From Lachnospiraceae bacterium (GTDB taxonomy: Bacteria; Bacillota; Clostridia; Lachnospirales; Lachnospiraceae), in NCBI GenBank assembly GCA_003488445.1, contig DNLO01000244.1, positions 570 through 6,465 of the forward strand: 5,896 nt of DNA, written 5' to 3'. Shown in pieces: positions 1 through 5,892 of the stretch; within the stretch, counting starts at the first letter, position 1; the number at the start of each line of letters is the position of its first letter. The notes under the pieces are model-generated. The model saw only the letters and a program-made list of their open reading frames with translations. It made no database searches and had not been told where the DNA came from. Position numbers and translations under genes: made by a program.

Positions 1-140
1 TCCGTTCAGATTTTGTTCAGAATTCATTTAAAAAACATTTATGTGTTCAAAATTATTTATTCACATTCAATGATTATACTTGGTAGTGTAAGATAAATAA
101 ATATCCAAACAGACAGATTCGTTATTACAAAACTTTTTCA
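1..140. other. AT-rich intergenic stretch without a recognisable gene
   Basis: About 24% G+C by count (34 of 140), far below the flanking genes. No open reading frame with a ribosome site is convincing. A minus-strand TATAAT (78-73) with TTTATT 17 bases upstream is a weak candidate promoter toward a gene beyond the window start; the overlapping plus-strand TATACT (75-80) has no good -35. This is most likely the spacer between the fba terminator and the next gene. Confidence 0.6.
4..21. repeat. Direct heptamer repeat with 11-base period
   Basis: GTTCAGA occurs at 4-10 and again at 15-21, one helical turn apart; a near copy GTTCAAA lies at 45-51. Direct repeats at an 11-base period are typical of OmpR/PhoB-type response regulator sites, but the stretch is AT-rich and short, so chance is possible. 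Confidence 0.3.
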
Positions 141-141
141 T

Positions 142-172
142 AAAAATGCCCGACATCCTTTGGATGTCGGGC
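142..172 (-). terminator. Intrinsic terminator of fba
   Basis: Perfect 11-base stem GCCCGACATCC / GGATGTCGGGC (148-158 and 162-172) with a 3-base loop, followed on the minus strand by ATTTTTA. It lies 20 bases after the fba stop. Flanking CATAAAAA (139-146) and TTTTTATG (180-187) form a further 8-base inverted repeat, giving A-tract and T-tract sides, so it may also slow transcription arriving on the plus strand. Confidence 0.93.
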
Positions 173-192
173 TCCTCCCTTTTTATGGGGCT

Positions 193-1128
193 TTATGCCT
201 TGTTATCGGATCCAAGCACGTCGATGATCTTATGACGTACGATCTCCTTCACATACTTACGGCCGTCTCCGATGTACTGACGGGGATCGAAATGATCAGG
301 ATGAGCCTCGAAGTGCTCACGGATACCTGCAGTCATACCGAGACGAAGGTCTGAATCGATATTGATCTTGCAGACTGCACCCTTTGCAGCCTCGCGAAGC
401 TGATCCTCGGGTATTCCTATTGCATCCTTAAGAGCTCCGCCATGCTCATTTATGATCTTCACATATTCCTGAGGGACAGAAGACGATCCGTGAAGCACGA
501 TGGGGAATCCGGGAAGTCTTCTGGCAACCTCTGCCAGAATGTCCAGACGAAGCTTGGGATTCGTGCCGGGCTTGAACTTATATGCACCGTGGCTGGTTCC
601 TATCGCGATAGCAAGTGAATCAACTCCGGTCCTCTTTACGAACTCCTCTACCTGGTCGGGATCAGTATACATAGCCTTGTCGTCTGCCACGTTGACATCA
701 TCCTCTACACCTGCAAGAGTTCCGAGCTCTGCCTCAACGACAGCTCCCTTATCATGTGCATAGTCAGCCACCTTCTTGGAGATCTCGATATTCTCCTCGA
801 AAGGCTTTGAAGAACAGTCTATCATGACAGATGTGAAGCCTCCGTCCACGCAGTCCTTACAGATGTCGAAGTCTGCACCGTGATCCAGATGCATGACGAT
901 CGGGATATCTGTCGTAGCTACTGCTGCCTCCACAAGCTTCATAAGATAAGCCTGTGATGCATACTTACGTGCACCTGCGGATGCCTGCAGGATGACAGGG
1001 CTCTTCAGCTCGTTTGCAGCCTCTGCGATAGCCTGAACTATCTCCATGTTGTTGACGTTGAATGCGCCTACGGCATATCCGCCGTCATAGGCTTTTTTAA
1101 ACATTTCAGTACTTGTAACTAATCCCAT
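193..1128 (-). CDS. fba: Class II fructose-bisphosphate aldolase
   Basis: Zinc-dependent aldolase that reversibly splits fructose 1,6-bisphosphate into dihydroxyacetone phosphate and glyceraldehyde 3-phosphate in glycolysis and gluconeogenesis, in the cytoplasm. The 311-residue protein has GAFNVNNMEI (21-30), HLDHGAD with catalytic Asp82 and zinc-ligand His83 (80-86), VMIDCSSKPFEENI (101-114), VEAELGTLAGVED (131-143), IGTSHGAYKF with zinc-ligand His180 (176-185), VLHGSSSVP with zinc-ligand His213 (211-219), and NIDSDLRL (256-263) for substrate phosphate binding. SSS in the phosphate loop, where many relatives have GGS or GGT, fits the Gram-positive and clostridial subgroup that acts on fructose bisphosphate. 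A tagatose-bisphosphate aldolase is the main alternative, but no tagatose or galactitol genes are present. The ATG at 1128 has AGGAGAGAGG just upstream. It has its own promoter and a strong terminator, so it is probably monocistronic, though readthrough from the hprK operon is possible. Confidence 0.96.
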   Translation of the reverse strand: MGLVTSTEMFKKAYDGGYAVGAFNVNNMEIVQAIAEAANELKSPVILQASAGARKYASQAYLMKLVEAAVATTDIPIVMHLDHGADFDICKDCVDGGFTSVMIDCSSKPFEENIEISKKVADYAHDKGAVVEAELGTLAGVEDDVNVADDKAMYTDPDQVEEFVKRTGVDSLAIAIGTSHGAYKFKPGTNPKLRLDILAEVARRLPGFPIVLHGSSSVPQEYVKIINEHGGALKDAIGIPEDQLREAAKGAVCKINIDSDLRLGMTAGIREHFEAHPDHFDPRQYIGDGRKYVKEIVRHKIIDVLGSDNKA

Positions 1129-1162
1129 GTCCTCTCTCCTTTGTATGATATTGTTATTTGAT

Positions 1163-1177
1163 GCGTCATTTTGACGC
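1163..1177. repeat. Inverted repeat at the predicted fba transcription start
   Basis: Perfect 6-base arms GCGTCA and TGACGC separated by TTT. The repeat lies just downstream of the fba -10, covering roughly +1 to +15 of the predicted transcript. It could be an operator that blocks initiation or a 5' RNA hairpin that stabilises the message. No T-run follows on either strand, so it is not an intrinsic terminator. Confidence 0.6.
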
Positions 1178-1183
1178 CGGGAT

Positions 1184-1192
1184 ATTATATCA
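1184..1192 (-). promoter_or_regulatory. Extended -10 promoter of fba
   Basis: The minus strand reads TGATATAAT from 1192 to 1184, a perfect TATAAT with the TG of an extended -10. The hexamer 17 bases upstream is TATGCA, a poor -35, so the site would rely on the extended -10. Transcription would start near 1177, giving a leader of about 48 bases ending in the AGGAGAGAGG ribosome site at 1140-1131. Motif-based prediction only. Confidence 0.6.
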
Positions 1193-1198
1193 TATAAT
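1184..1198. repeat. AT-rich palindrome containing the fba -10
   Basis: Arms ATTATAT and ATATAAT flank one C, a perfect 15-base odd palindrome. It places a TATAAT hexamer on each strand: minus 1189-1184 (the fba -10) and plus 1193-1198. It may be a regulator site or just the by-product of an AT-rich -10. No gene follows on the plus strand that the second hexamer could serve. Confidence 0.5.
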
Positions 1199-1233
1199 CC
1201 TTCAGGTGCATAGACCGGGTGCCCCGGGATTAT
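1194..1233 (-). repeat. Nested inverted repeat downstream of the HPr-like gene
   Basis: Outer arms ATAATCC (1194-1200) and GGATTAT (1227-1233) enclose a GC hairpin CCGGG-TGC-CCCGG (1215-1227); the two share base 1227. It begins 1 base after the stop of the HPr-like gene, where a terminator would be expected, but no T-run follows on the minus strand. It may be a 3' stabilising structure or a weak, factor-assisted terminator. Confidence 0.45.
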
Positions 1234-1234
1234 C

Positions 1235-1498
1235 TCATGCGCCGGCAGAAACCGTGAGGAACTCCCTTATCCTTTCGCATGCCGCCTCTTCATCGATGCC
1301 GTCAGCACTCACAGTAAGTGTACGCCCGTTCTCGAGCGTCAGTGTCATCATACCCATTATGGATTTTGCATTTACATGCTTATCCTCTGTATCCAGGTAG
1401 ATCGCCGATTCGAACTGGCTTGCCGTCTGTACAAGAAGCGCTATCGGCCTTGCATCTTTATCGTTTTTCAGTTTTACTACTACATCGCACTTTCTCAT
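1235..1498 (-). CDS. crh: Crh-like HPr-family protein, His15 replaced by Asp
   Basis: An 87-residue HPr-fold protein. HPr carries phosphate from enzyme I to sugar permeases on His15 and is also phosphorylated by HprK on Ser46 to act with CcpA. Here the usual GLHARP is DKDARP (13-18): position 15 is Asp (codon GAT at 1456-1454), so phosphotransfer through this site should be impossible. Arg17 and Pro18 remain, and the regulatory site VNAKSIMGMM with Ser46 (42-51) is intact, as is the hydrophobic patch around Ile47 and Met48 that contacts HprK and CcpA. This is the design of Bacillus subtilis Crh, which has Gln15, and crh also follows whiA (yvcL) there. The gene starts 1 base after the whiA stop with AGGAGAGG 7 bases upstream, stronger than the other internal sites. 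A true PTS HPr is expected elsewhere in the genome. The crh symbol is by analogy of sequence and position; orthology is not proven. Confidence 0.88.
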   Translation of the reverse strand: MRKCDVVVKLKNDKDARPIALLVQTASQFESAIYLDTEDKHVNAKSIMGMMTLTLENGRTLTVSADGIDEEAACERIREFLTVSAGA

Positions 1499-1499
1499 T

Positions 1500-2174
1500 T
1501 TAGATCCTCTCCTGTATATGTTGCTCTTTAAGTCTGTCCGCGATATCCCTGATCTTTCTCAGCCTGTGATTGACCCCGGATTTGCCAAGCGGCGGATCCA
1601 TGGCTTCTCCCAGAGCCTTCAGTGATATATCCTCCGGCATTTCAGCTCTTATCTGTGCCATCTCTCTTAAATATGCCGGCATCTGTTTCAGACCGCCATG
1701 CGATTCGATGTACCTTATCGCTTCCATGTCACGCACATAAGCACTGACTGTCTTTTCTATGTTTGCCGTCTCGAAGTTGACCTTGCGATTGAGCGAATTC
1801 CTCATATCCTTCAGTATCAGAGAGTTCTCCATCTCCATCATCGCACCCACGGCACCTACCGTACCCAGAAAGTCCGCGATATTCTCTCTGTCCTTCAGAT
1901 AGACAACAAATTTGCCCTTACGCCTCGTATTTCTCGCATTAAAGCCATGCTCCCGCATCAGCGCTTCCACGCCGGCCGCCTCTGCTTCTGTGTCGCATAC
2001 GATCTCCAGATGATAACTGCTCCCCGGATCGTTCACCGATCCTTTCCGGAGGAATACTTCGGTCAGGGAAGACAACGGCTCTATACTATCTGCATTTTGT
2101 GAAATTGTAAAGTCCTCGGATTTCTTTGACAGACGGTCCCGTATTTCTTTCTTTACGTCCTTTGAGAATGACAT
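1500..2174 (-). CDS. whiA: Shortened WhiA-family DNA-binding protein, first LAGLIDADG repeat largely missing
   Basis: WhiA is a sporulation and cell-division regulator in actinomycetes and a DNA-binding protein affecting division and metabolism in Bacillus. Family members are about 300-330 residues: two degenerate LAGLIDADG repeats, then a C-terminal helix-turn-helix. This one has 224. The tip MSFSKDVKKEI (1-11) matches the usual WhiA start, but by residue about 46 the protein is already in the second repeat (GSVNDPGSSYHLEIV, 45-59), which normally comes past residue 120. The rest is ordinary: VVYLKDRENIADFLGTVGA (90-108), KDMRNSLNRKVNFETANIEK (122-141), then the helix-turn-helix with PPLGKSGVNHRLRKI (194-208). 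The Cys-Cys pair usually seen before the second repeat is absent. No frameshift or stop is seen, and only 3 bases separate the start from the rapZ stop, so the missing part is not upstream. GGGG about 9 bases before the ATG is a modest ribosome site. Probably expressed, with altered function; DNA binding may remain. Confidence 0.9.
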   Translation of the reverse strand: MSFSKDVKKEIRDRLSKKSEDFTISQNADSIEPLSSLTEVFLRKGSVNDPGSSYHLEIVCDTEAEAAGVEALMREHGFNARNTRRKGKFVVYLKDRENIADFLGTVGAVGAMMEMENSLILKDMRNSLNRKVNFETANIEKTVSAYVRDMEAIRYIESHGGLKQMPAYLREMAQIRAEMPEDISLKALGEAMDPPLGKSGVNHRLRKIRDIADRLKEQHIQERI

Positions 2175-2177
2175 GTT

Positions 2178-3068
2178 TTATCTGCCCCGCTGCCGCTGGG
2201 CATCCTTTTCGATATCCCTGTGCTCCAGTCTCAGGCCGTATCCCTCATTATCGCTGAGCATGGCATATATCTCTTCCGCAAGACATACCGAGCGGTGCTT
2301 GCCGCCGGTACAGCCTATCGCTATCACCAGCTGGTTCTTACCCTCCTTGACATAGTTGGGTATCAGAAAGACCAGCATATCCTTCAGCTTTTCCAGAAAT
2401 ACATGAGACTCCTCGAATGACATGACATAGTCGTGAACGCTTTTATCACGGCCGGTCTCACTTTTCAGCTCATCAATATAGTATGGATTCGGCAGGAATC
2501 TCACGTCGAATACCAGATCGGCGTCTGCCGGTATGCCGTATTTGAACCCGAAGGAAAGGATATTCAGATACAGATTCCCGTAGTCCTTGTTTGAAGCATA
2601 TATATCGTTGATCTCTTTTTTCAGATCCCTGATCAGCATGTGGGAGGTATCAAGGATATATGTGGCGTTCTTCTTAAGATAAGCTATCTGCTCTCTCTCC
2701 CGTGCGATCCCGTCCTCTATCCTGCCGTCCATCGCAAGAGGGTGTGCTCTTCGTGTTTCCTTGAATCTCTTAACTATGACATCATCAGATGCATCAAGGA
2801 AAAAAATCTCATAGGGTATCCCGCTCTCTTTCATGGCCTCCAGCGGCTTCCCGACCGTAGTAAGTCCGGTCCGGGCATCTATTCCTATGGCCACCTTGCC
2901 CCACTCTCCGCCGGGTGCATCCGTAAGCTGCCCCGCGAAAAGGTCCGCGAATTTCTCTATGAGAGGTGCGGGAAGGTTATCTATACAAAAAAAGCCGAGA
3001 TCCTCCAGCATCTTTAAGGTGCTGCTCTTTCCCGCTCCCGACATTCCCGTTACTATGACAAGCTTCAT
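2178..3068 (-). CDS. rapZ: RapZ/YvcJ-family P-loop nucleotide-binding protein
   Basis: Member of the RapZ/YvcJ family, formerly annotated as P-loop ATPase or UPF0042. In Escherichia coli RapZ binds glucosamine 6-phosphate and the sRNA GlmZ and directs RNase E to it; in Bacillus subtilis YvcJ binds nucleotides and affects competence. The exact role in Clostridia is unsettled. At 296 residues it is near the usual 285-295. The N-terminal kinase-like domain has Walker A GMSGAGKS (8-15), FCIDNLP (27-33) and a Walker B-like stretch KVAIGIDART (58-67). The C-terminal domain has SFGFKYGIP (172-180), DLVFDVRFLPNPYY (184-197) and IGCTGGKHRS (251-260), all family hallmarks. The ATG at 3068 lies 7 bases after the murB stop with only a weak Shine-Dalgarno, so coupling to murB is likely. 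The stop is 3 bases before whiA. The yvcK gene that often follows rapZ is missing. Confidence 0.95.
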   Translation of the reverse strand: MKLVIVTGMSGAGKSSTLKMLEDLGFFCIDNLPAPLIEKFADLFAGQLTDAPGGEWGKVAIGIDARTGLTTVGKPLEAMKESGIPYEIFFLDASDDVIVKRFKETRRAHPLAMDGRIEDGIAREREQIAYLKKNATYILDTSHMLIRDLKKEINDIYASNKDYGNLYLNILSFGFKYGIPADADLVFDVRFLPNPYYIDELKSETGRDKSVHDYVMSFEESHVFLEKLKDMLVFLIPNYVKEGKNQLVIAIGCTGGKHRSVCLAEEIYAMLSDNEGYGLRLEHRDIEKDAQRQRGR

Positions 3069-3075
3069 TATCCGT

Positions 3076-3993
3076 TCAGAACTCCCCTATTATCCTGACT
3101 TCAGGCTCCAGCTCCACTCCGAATTTCGCCTTTACTCTCTCCTGTACTTCCCTGATCAGATCCAGGATATCCGCTGATGTTGCGTTGCCCTGGTTGATTA
3201 TGAATCCGTTATGCTTCGGAGAAACGCAGGCTCCTCCCACGGTCATACCGGACAGACCGGTATCCGATATCAGCTTTCCGGCGAAATAGCCCTCAGGTCT
3301 TTTGAACGTGGATCCGGCTGACGGGTACTCGAGAGGCTGTTTCTCGCGGCGTCTCTCTGCCAGCTCCCACATGGTAGCCCTGATCGTCTCCATATCTCCG
3401 GGAACGAGCTTCAGCTCCACGGACAGAATGGGCAGATCCTGCTTCTGCGCTATCGAAGTACGGTATCCGAACCCCATCTCCGATCCGAGAATGGTATTCC
3501 GGCTGCTGGTGTTACCGAACACATCCACGGAGGTCACGACCTGTGACATTTCTCCGCCGTATGCACCTGCGTTCATATATACCGCCCCGCCTATGGTCCC
3601 CGGTATACCGGCCGCAAATTCCAGTCCGCTCAGCGAGGCTTCCGCTGCCATTCCGGCTATCATGCTCAGACCGGCTCCTGCTTCTGCTATCACGGTATCT
3701 CCCCTGAACGTTACCTCTTTCAGATAGGCTGTGGTGTCTATTATCAGTCCTCTGTATCCCTTGTCTCCTACCAGCAGGTTGCTTCCTCTTCCAAGTATGA
3801 CATATTCGCGTTCAGACTGTCTCGCATACCAGAGAAGCTTGAGGAAAGTCTCCTGATCCTTGGGGGTCACATAGTAGTCTGCCGGTCCCCCCGTACGAAA
3901 AGTCGTATGCTCCGCCATGGGAACATCACGGCTTACATATCTCTCCCCGCATATCTCTATAAGTCTTGATTCAAAAAAAGAAACGTTTCCCAT
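3076..3993 (-). CDS. murB: UDP-N-acetylenolpyruvoylglucosamine reductase MurB
   Basis: FAD-dependent cytoplasmic enzyme that reduces UDP-GlcNAc-enolpyruvate to UDP-N-acetylmuramic acid with NADPH, the second committed step of peptidoglycan synthesis. I prefer the ATG at 3993, which shares its A with the glk stop (TGATG) and gives 305 residues; an in-frame TTG one codon earlier (3996) is possible, and neither has a strong Shine-Dalgarno. From the ATG, motifs are TTFRTGGPAD (30-39), the FAD-binding GRGSNLLVG (68-76), GIPGTIGGAVYMNAGAYGG (129-147), YRTS with the active-site Arg (177-180), PSAGSTFKRP with the proton-donor Ser228 (224-233), and LEPEVRIIG with the active-site Glu298 near the C-terminus. 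The layout fits the shorter type II MurB of Gram-positive bacteria. rapZ follows after 7 bases. MurB next to rapZ and whiA is a common Firmicute arrangement. The protein looks complete and active. Confidence 0.96.
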   Translation of the reverse strand: MGNVSFFESRLIEICGERYVSRDVPMAEHTTFRTGGPADYYVTPKDQETFLKLLWYARQSEREYVILGRGSNLLVGDKGYRGLIIDTTAYLKEVTFRGDTVIAEAGAGLSMIAGMAAEASLSGLEFAAGIPGTIGGAVYMNAGAYGGEMSQVVTSVDVFGNTSSRNTILGSEMGFGYRTSIAQKQDLPILSVELKLVPGDMETIRATMWELAERRREKQPLEYPSAGSTFKRPEGYFAGKLISDTGLSGMTVGGACVSPKHNGFIINQGNATSADILDLIREVQERVKAKFGVELEPEVRIIGEF

Positions 3994-4931
3994 CAATCAT
4001 CCACTGCCAGTCTTGCCGCTCCCATGATACCTGCCGTGTTTCCCAGGGTCGCTCTGACTATCTTGGCATCCCTGCAGGCGTGGAAAGCATGCTCATAAAA
4101 GTTCTTCTCCACATAAGGCAGCAGGACATCTCCGCACTTTGAGACTCCGCCGCCGAGAACGAACACTTCAGGATTCACTACTCCGGCTATTATGGAAAGT
4201 CCCCATCCCAGATAGTATCCGAACTTCTCGGCCACCCTGATGGCGAGCGCATCTCCGTGTTTTACCGCGTCCCAGGTGTTCTTTGCCGAGATCTCCATAT
4301 GCCTCAGCTCTGACTCCTCATCGGAAGCTTCCAGCTCCTCCTTCGTGAGCCTTACCATGCCGGTCGCGGATGCATACTGCTCCAGACATCCCGAATTGCC
4401 GCAGTTGCACCGTATCTTCTCATCCGGAAGGATACAGAGATGTCCGATCTCTCCACCGGCTCCCGTAACTCCTGCCATGATCTTTCCGTTGTGTATGATG
4501 CCTCCGCCCACACCGGTGCCGAGGGTCACCATCACCATGTCACCGTAGTCCTTTCCGGCGCCCTGCCAGAACTCTCCGAGTGCGGCGACGTTGGCGTCGT
4601 TCCCTGCTCTTACCTTCATCCCGTCCAGAAGGTCCGACAGCTCCTCCGCGACGTTAAACACTCTGTCCCAGTGCAGATTTACAGCCTTTCGGATCACTCC
4701 GTCCTCATCTACCGGCCCGGGCAGTCCGATCCCTGCGCCGACCACATCAGCGGCAATACCCTTCTCTTTTATCTTTGCTTTCACCGAGACAGCTATATCG
4801 GGAAGGACATTTTTGCCTCCATCCTCCGTCCTCGTGGGTATCTCCCACTCCTCTATGAGCTCGCCGTCTGTACTCACCAGTCCGAGCTTTACCGATGTGC
4901 CGCCCACATCTATCCCAAAAGCATACTTCAT
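3993..4931 (-). CDS. glk: ROK-family glucokinase
   Basis: Cytoplasmic sugar kinase that converts glucose to glucose 6-phosphate with ATP, feeding non-PTS glucose into glycolysis. The 312-residue protein has the ROK layout: the phosphate-binding motif DVGGTSVKLG (8-17), GLPGPVD (69-75), NDAN with the catalytic Asp (111-114), LGTGVGGG (137-144), EIGH with a zinc-ligand His (161-164), the cysteine motif CNCGNSGCLE (175-184) that completes the structural zinc site, and NPEVFVLGGGVS (253-264). Start ATG at 4931 has AGGAG 7 bases upstream, directly after the hprK stop. The stop TGA overlaps the murB start, so translation is probably coupled. ROK proteins also include repressors and kinases for fructose, allose or N-acetylmannosamine; there is no N-terminal helix-turn-helix, so it is not a repressor. 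Glucose as substrate is inferred from overall similarity and from its place beside hprK. Nothing in it is broken. Confidence 0.92.
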   Translation of the reverse strand: MKYAFGIDVGGTSVKLGLVSTDGELIEEWEIPTRTEDGGKNVLPDIAVSVKAKIKEKGIAADVVGAGIGLPGPVDEDGVIRKAVNLHWDRVFNVAEELSDLLDGMKVRAGNDANVAALGEFWQGAGKDYGDMVMVTLGTGVGGGIIHNGKIMAGVTGAGGEIGHLCILPDEKIRCNCGNSGCLEQYASATGMVRLTKEELEASDEESELRHMEISAKNTWDAVKHGDALAIRVAEKFGYYLGWGLSIIAGVVNPEVFVLGGGVSKCGDVLLPYVEKNFYEHAFHACRDAKIVRATLGNTAGIMGAARLAVDD

Positions 4932-4943
4932 ATCCTGTCTCCT

Positions 4944-5879
4944 TTACTGCTGGTCCTTCTTTTTGGACATATTCTCCTGCACTCTCCTGTACAGCTCCTG
5001 TGCAGCATTGTATCCCATCTTCTTCAGTCTGTGGTTTACGGCGGCTGTCTCGCATATGACAGCGAGATTTCGTCCGGGTCTTATAGGTATCACATGACAG
5101 ACCACCTTATTCCCGAGGTATTCTGTATATTCCTCCTCCAGACCGAGCCTGTCGTAATCCTTATCTTTGTCCCAGTCTTCCAGTCTGATGACCAGATCGA
5201 TATTCTGTGTCTCTTCTATTGCAGATGCACCGTACAGAGCGTAGACATCGACTATTCCGATACCCCTCAGCTCTATGAAGTGCTTCGTTATATCCGGAGC
5301 AGATCCCACCAGCGTCTCATCAGAGACCTTCCTTATCTCCACCACATCGTCGGTGATCAGACGATGTCCTCTCTTGATAAGCTCCAATGCCGCCTCACTC
5401 TTTCCTATCCCGCTCTCGCCGGTGATCAGTACTCCCTCACCGAAAACATCCACGAGAACACCGTGGATCGATATACACGGTGCCAGTTTCACATTCAGCC
5501 ATCTGATGATCTCAGCGGTAAATGCCGAGGTCTGCATCGATGATTTAAACAGCGGAACATTATATTTGACAGCTACGTCAATAAAATGGTCATCCGGCTC
5601 CAGATTCCTGCAGAAGACCACGCAAGGTATGGGATTGTTCAGGAACTTCTCGTAAATATCCGCCTTCTTTTCTGCGGGTATCTTGTCCATAAAATCAAAT
5701 TCGCCTGCACCTATTATCTCAAGTCTGCTCGCATCGAACATATCAAAGTAGCCCGCAAACTGAAGTGCAGGCCGGTTGATATCCGGTTTCTCTATCCTGA
5801 TCTCGGATGTATCTATCTGCGGTGTGAGACTTACAAGCGACATCTTCTCGATGATCGCGCTCAAAGGTACACTTGGCAT
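4944..5879 (-). CDS. hprK: HPr kinase/phosphorylase HprK
   Basis: Bifunctional cytoplasmic enzyme that phosphorylates Ser46 of HPr and Crh proteins using ATP or pyrophosphate, and removes that phosphate when phosphate is high and glycolytic intermediates are low; it is the sensor of carbon catabolite control in Firmicutes. The 311-residue length is normal. The N-terminal domain (about 1-130) has the family motif RPALQFAGYF (36-45). The kinase domain shows SIHGVLVD with catalytic His139, the Walker A loop GESGIGKS (154-161), GHRLITDD (171-178), the signature ELRGIGIVDV (203-212) and the C-terminal loop IPIRPGRN (264-271). The ATG at 5879 is chosen because a perfect AAGGAGG lies 6 bases upstream. 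It is the first gene of the operon seen here; glk follows after 12 bases. A likely substrate, the Ser46-bearing HPr-like protein, is the last gene of the same operon. All key residues are present, so the enzyme should be active. Confidence 0.97.
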   Translation of the reverse strand: MPSVPLSAIIEKMSLVSLTPQIDTSEIRIEKPDINRPALQFAGYFDMFDASRLEIIGAGEFDFMDKIPAEKKADIYEKFLNNPIPCVVFCRNLEPDDHFIDVAVKYNVPLFKSSMQTSAFTAEIIRWLNVKLAPCISIHGVLVDVFGEGVLITGESGIGKSEAALELIKRGHRLITDDVVEIRKVSDETLVGSAPDITKHFIELRGIGIVDVYALYGASAIEETQNIDLVIRLEDWDKDKDYDRLGLEEEYTEYLGNKVVCHVIPIRPGRNLAVICETAAVNHRLKKMGYNAAQELYRRVQENMSKKKDQQ

Positions 5880-5885
5880 GTCGAG

Positions 5886-5892
5886 CCTCCTT
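5886..5892 (-). promoter_or_regulatory. Strong Shine-Dalgarno site of hprK
   Basis: On the minus strand this reads AAGGAGG, a perfect anti-16S match, 6 bases before the hprK ATG. It fixes the start codon and suggests efficient translation. The window ends 4 bases further upstream, so no promoter or preceding gene can be judged. Confidence 0.9.

Noticed and set aside
160..354. Plus-strand 64-codon frame starting in the fba terminator
   Set aside because: It begins inside the terminator stem-loop and runs antisense to the 3' end of fba, without a ribosome binding site.
1193..1198. Plus-strand TATAAT as a divergent promoter
   Set aside because: It is the mirror half of the AT palindrome; transcription would run antisense into the HPr-like gene and whiA with no plus-strand gene to serve.
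1194..1233. Considered as an intrinsic terminator of the hprK operon
   Set aside because: The structure is plausible but the minus strand continues with mixed sequence and no T-run, so I list it only as an inverted repeat.
1500..2174. WhiA considered as a frameshifted pseudogene
   Set aside because: The frame is open from a good ATG to the normal C-terminus, conserved residues are kept throughout the second repeat and helix-turn-helix, and spacing to its neighbours is operon-like; an in-frame deletion fits better than decay.
2833..3177. Plus-strand 114-codon frame spanning the rapZ-murB junction
   Set aside because: Antisense to two well-supported genes, no ribosome site and no recognisable motif.
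3980..3989. Perfect palindrome GAAACGTTTC near the murB start, considered as a cre (CcpA) site
   Set aside because: It is CG-centred like a cre, but the outer positions do not match the consensus and it lies inside coding sequence; a chance coding palindrome is simpler.
4440..5543. Long plus-strand open frame of 367 codons opposite glk and hprK
   Set aside because: It lies wholly antisense to two genes with complete family motifs, has no recognisable domain, and its low-complexity Leu/Ser/His-rich composition is what reverse-strand reading of such genes gives.
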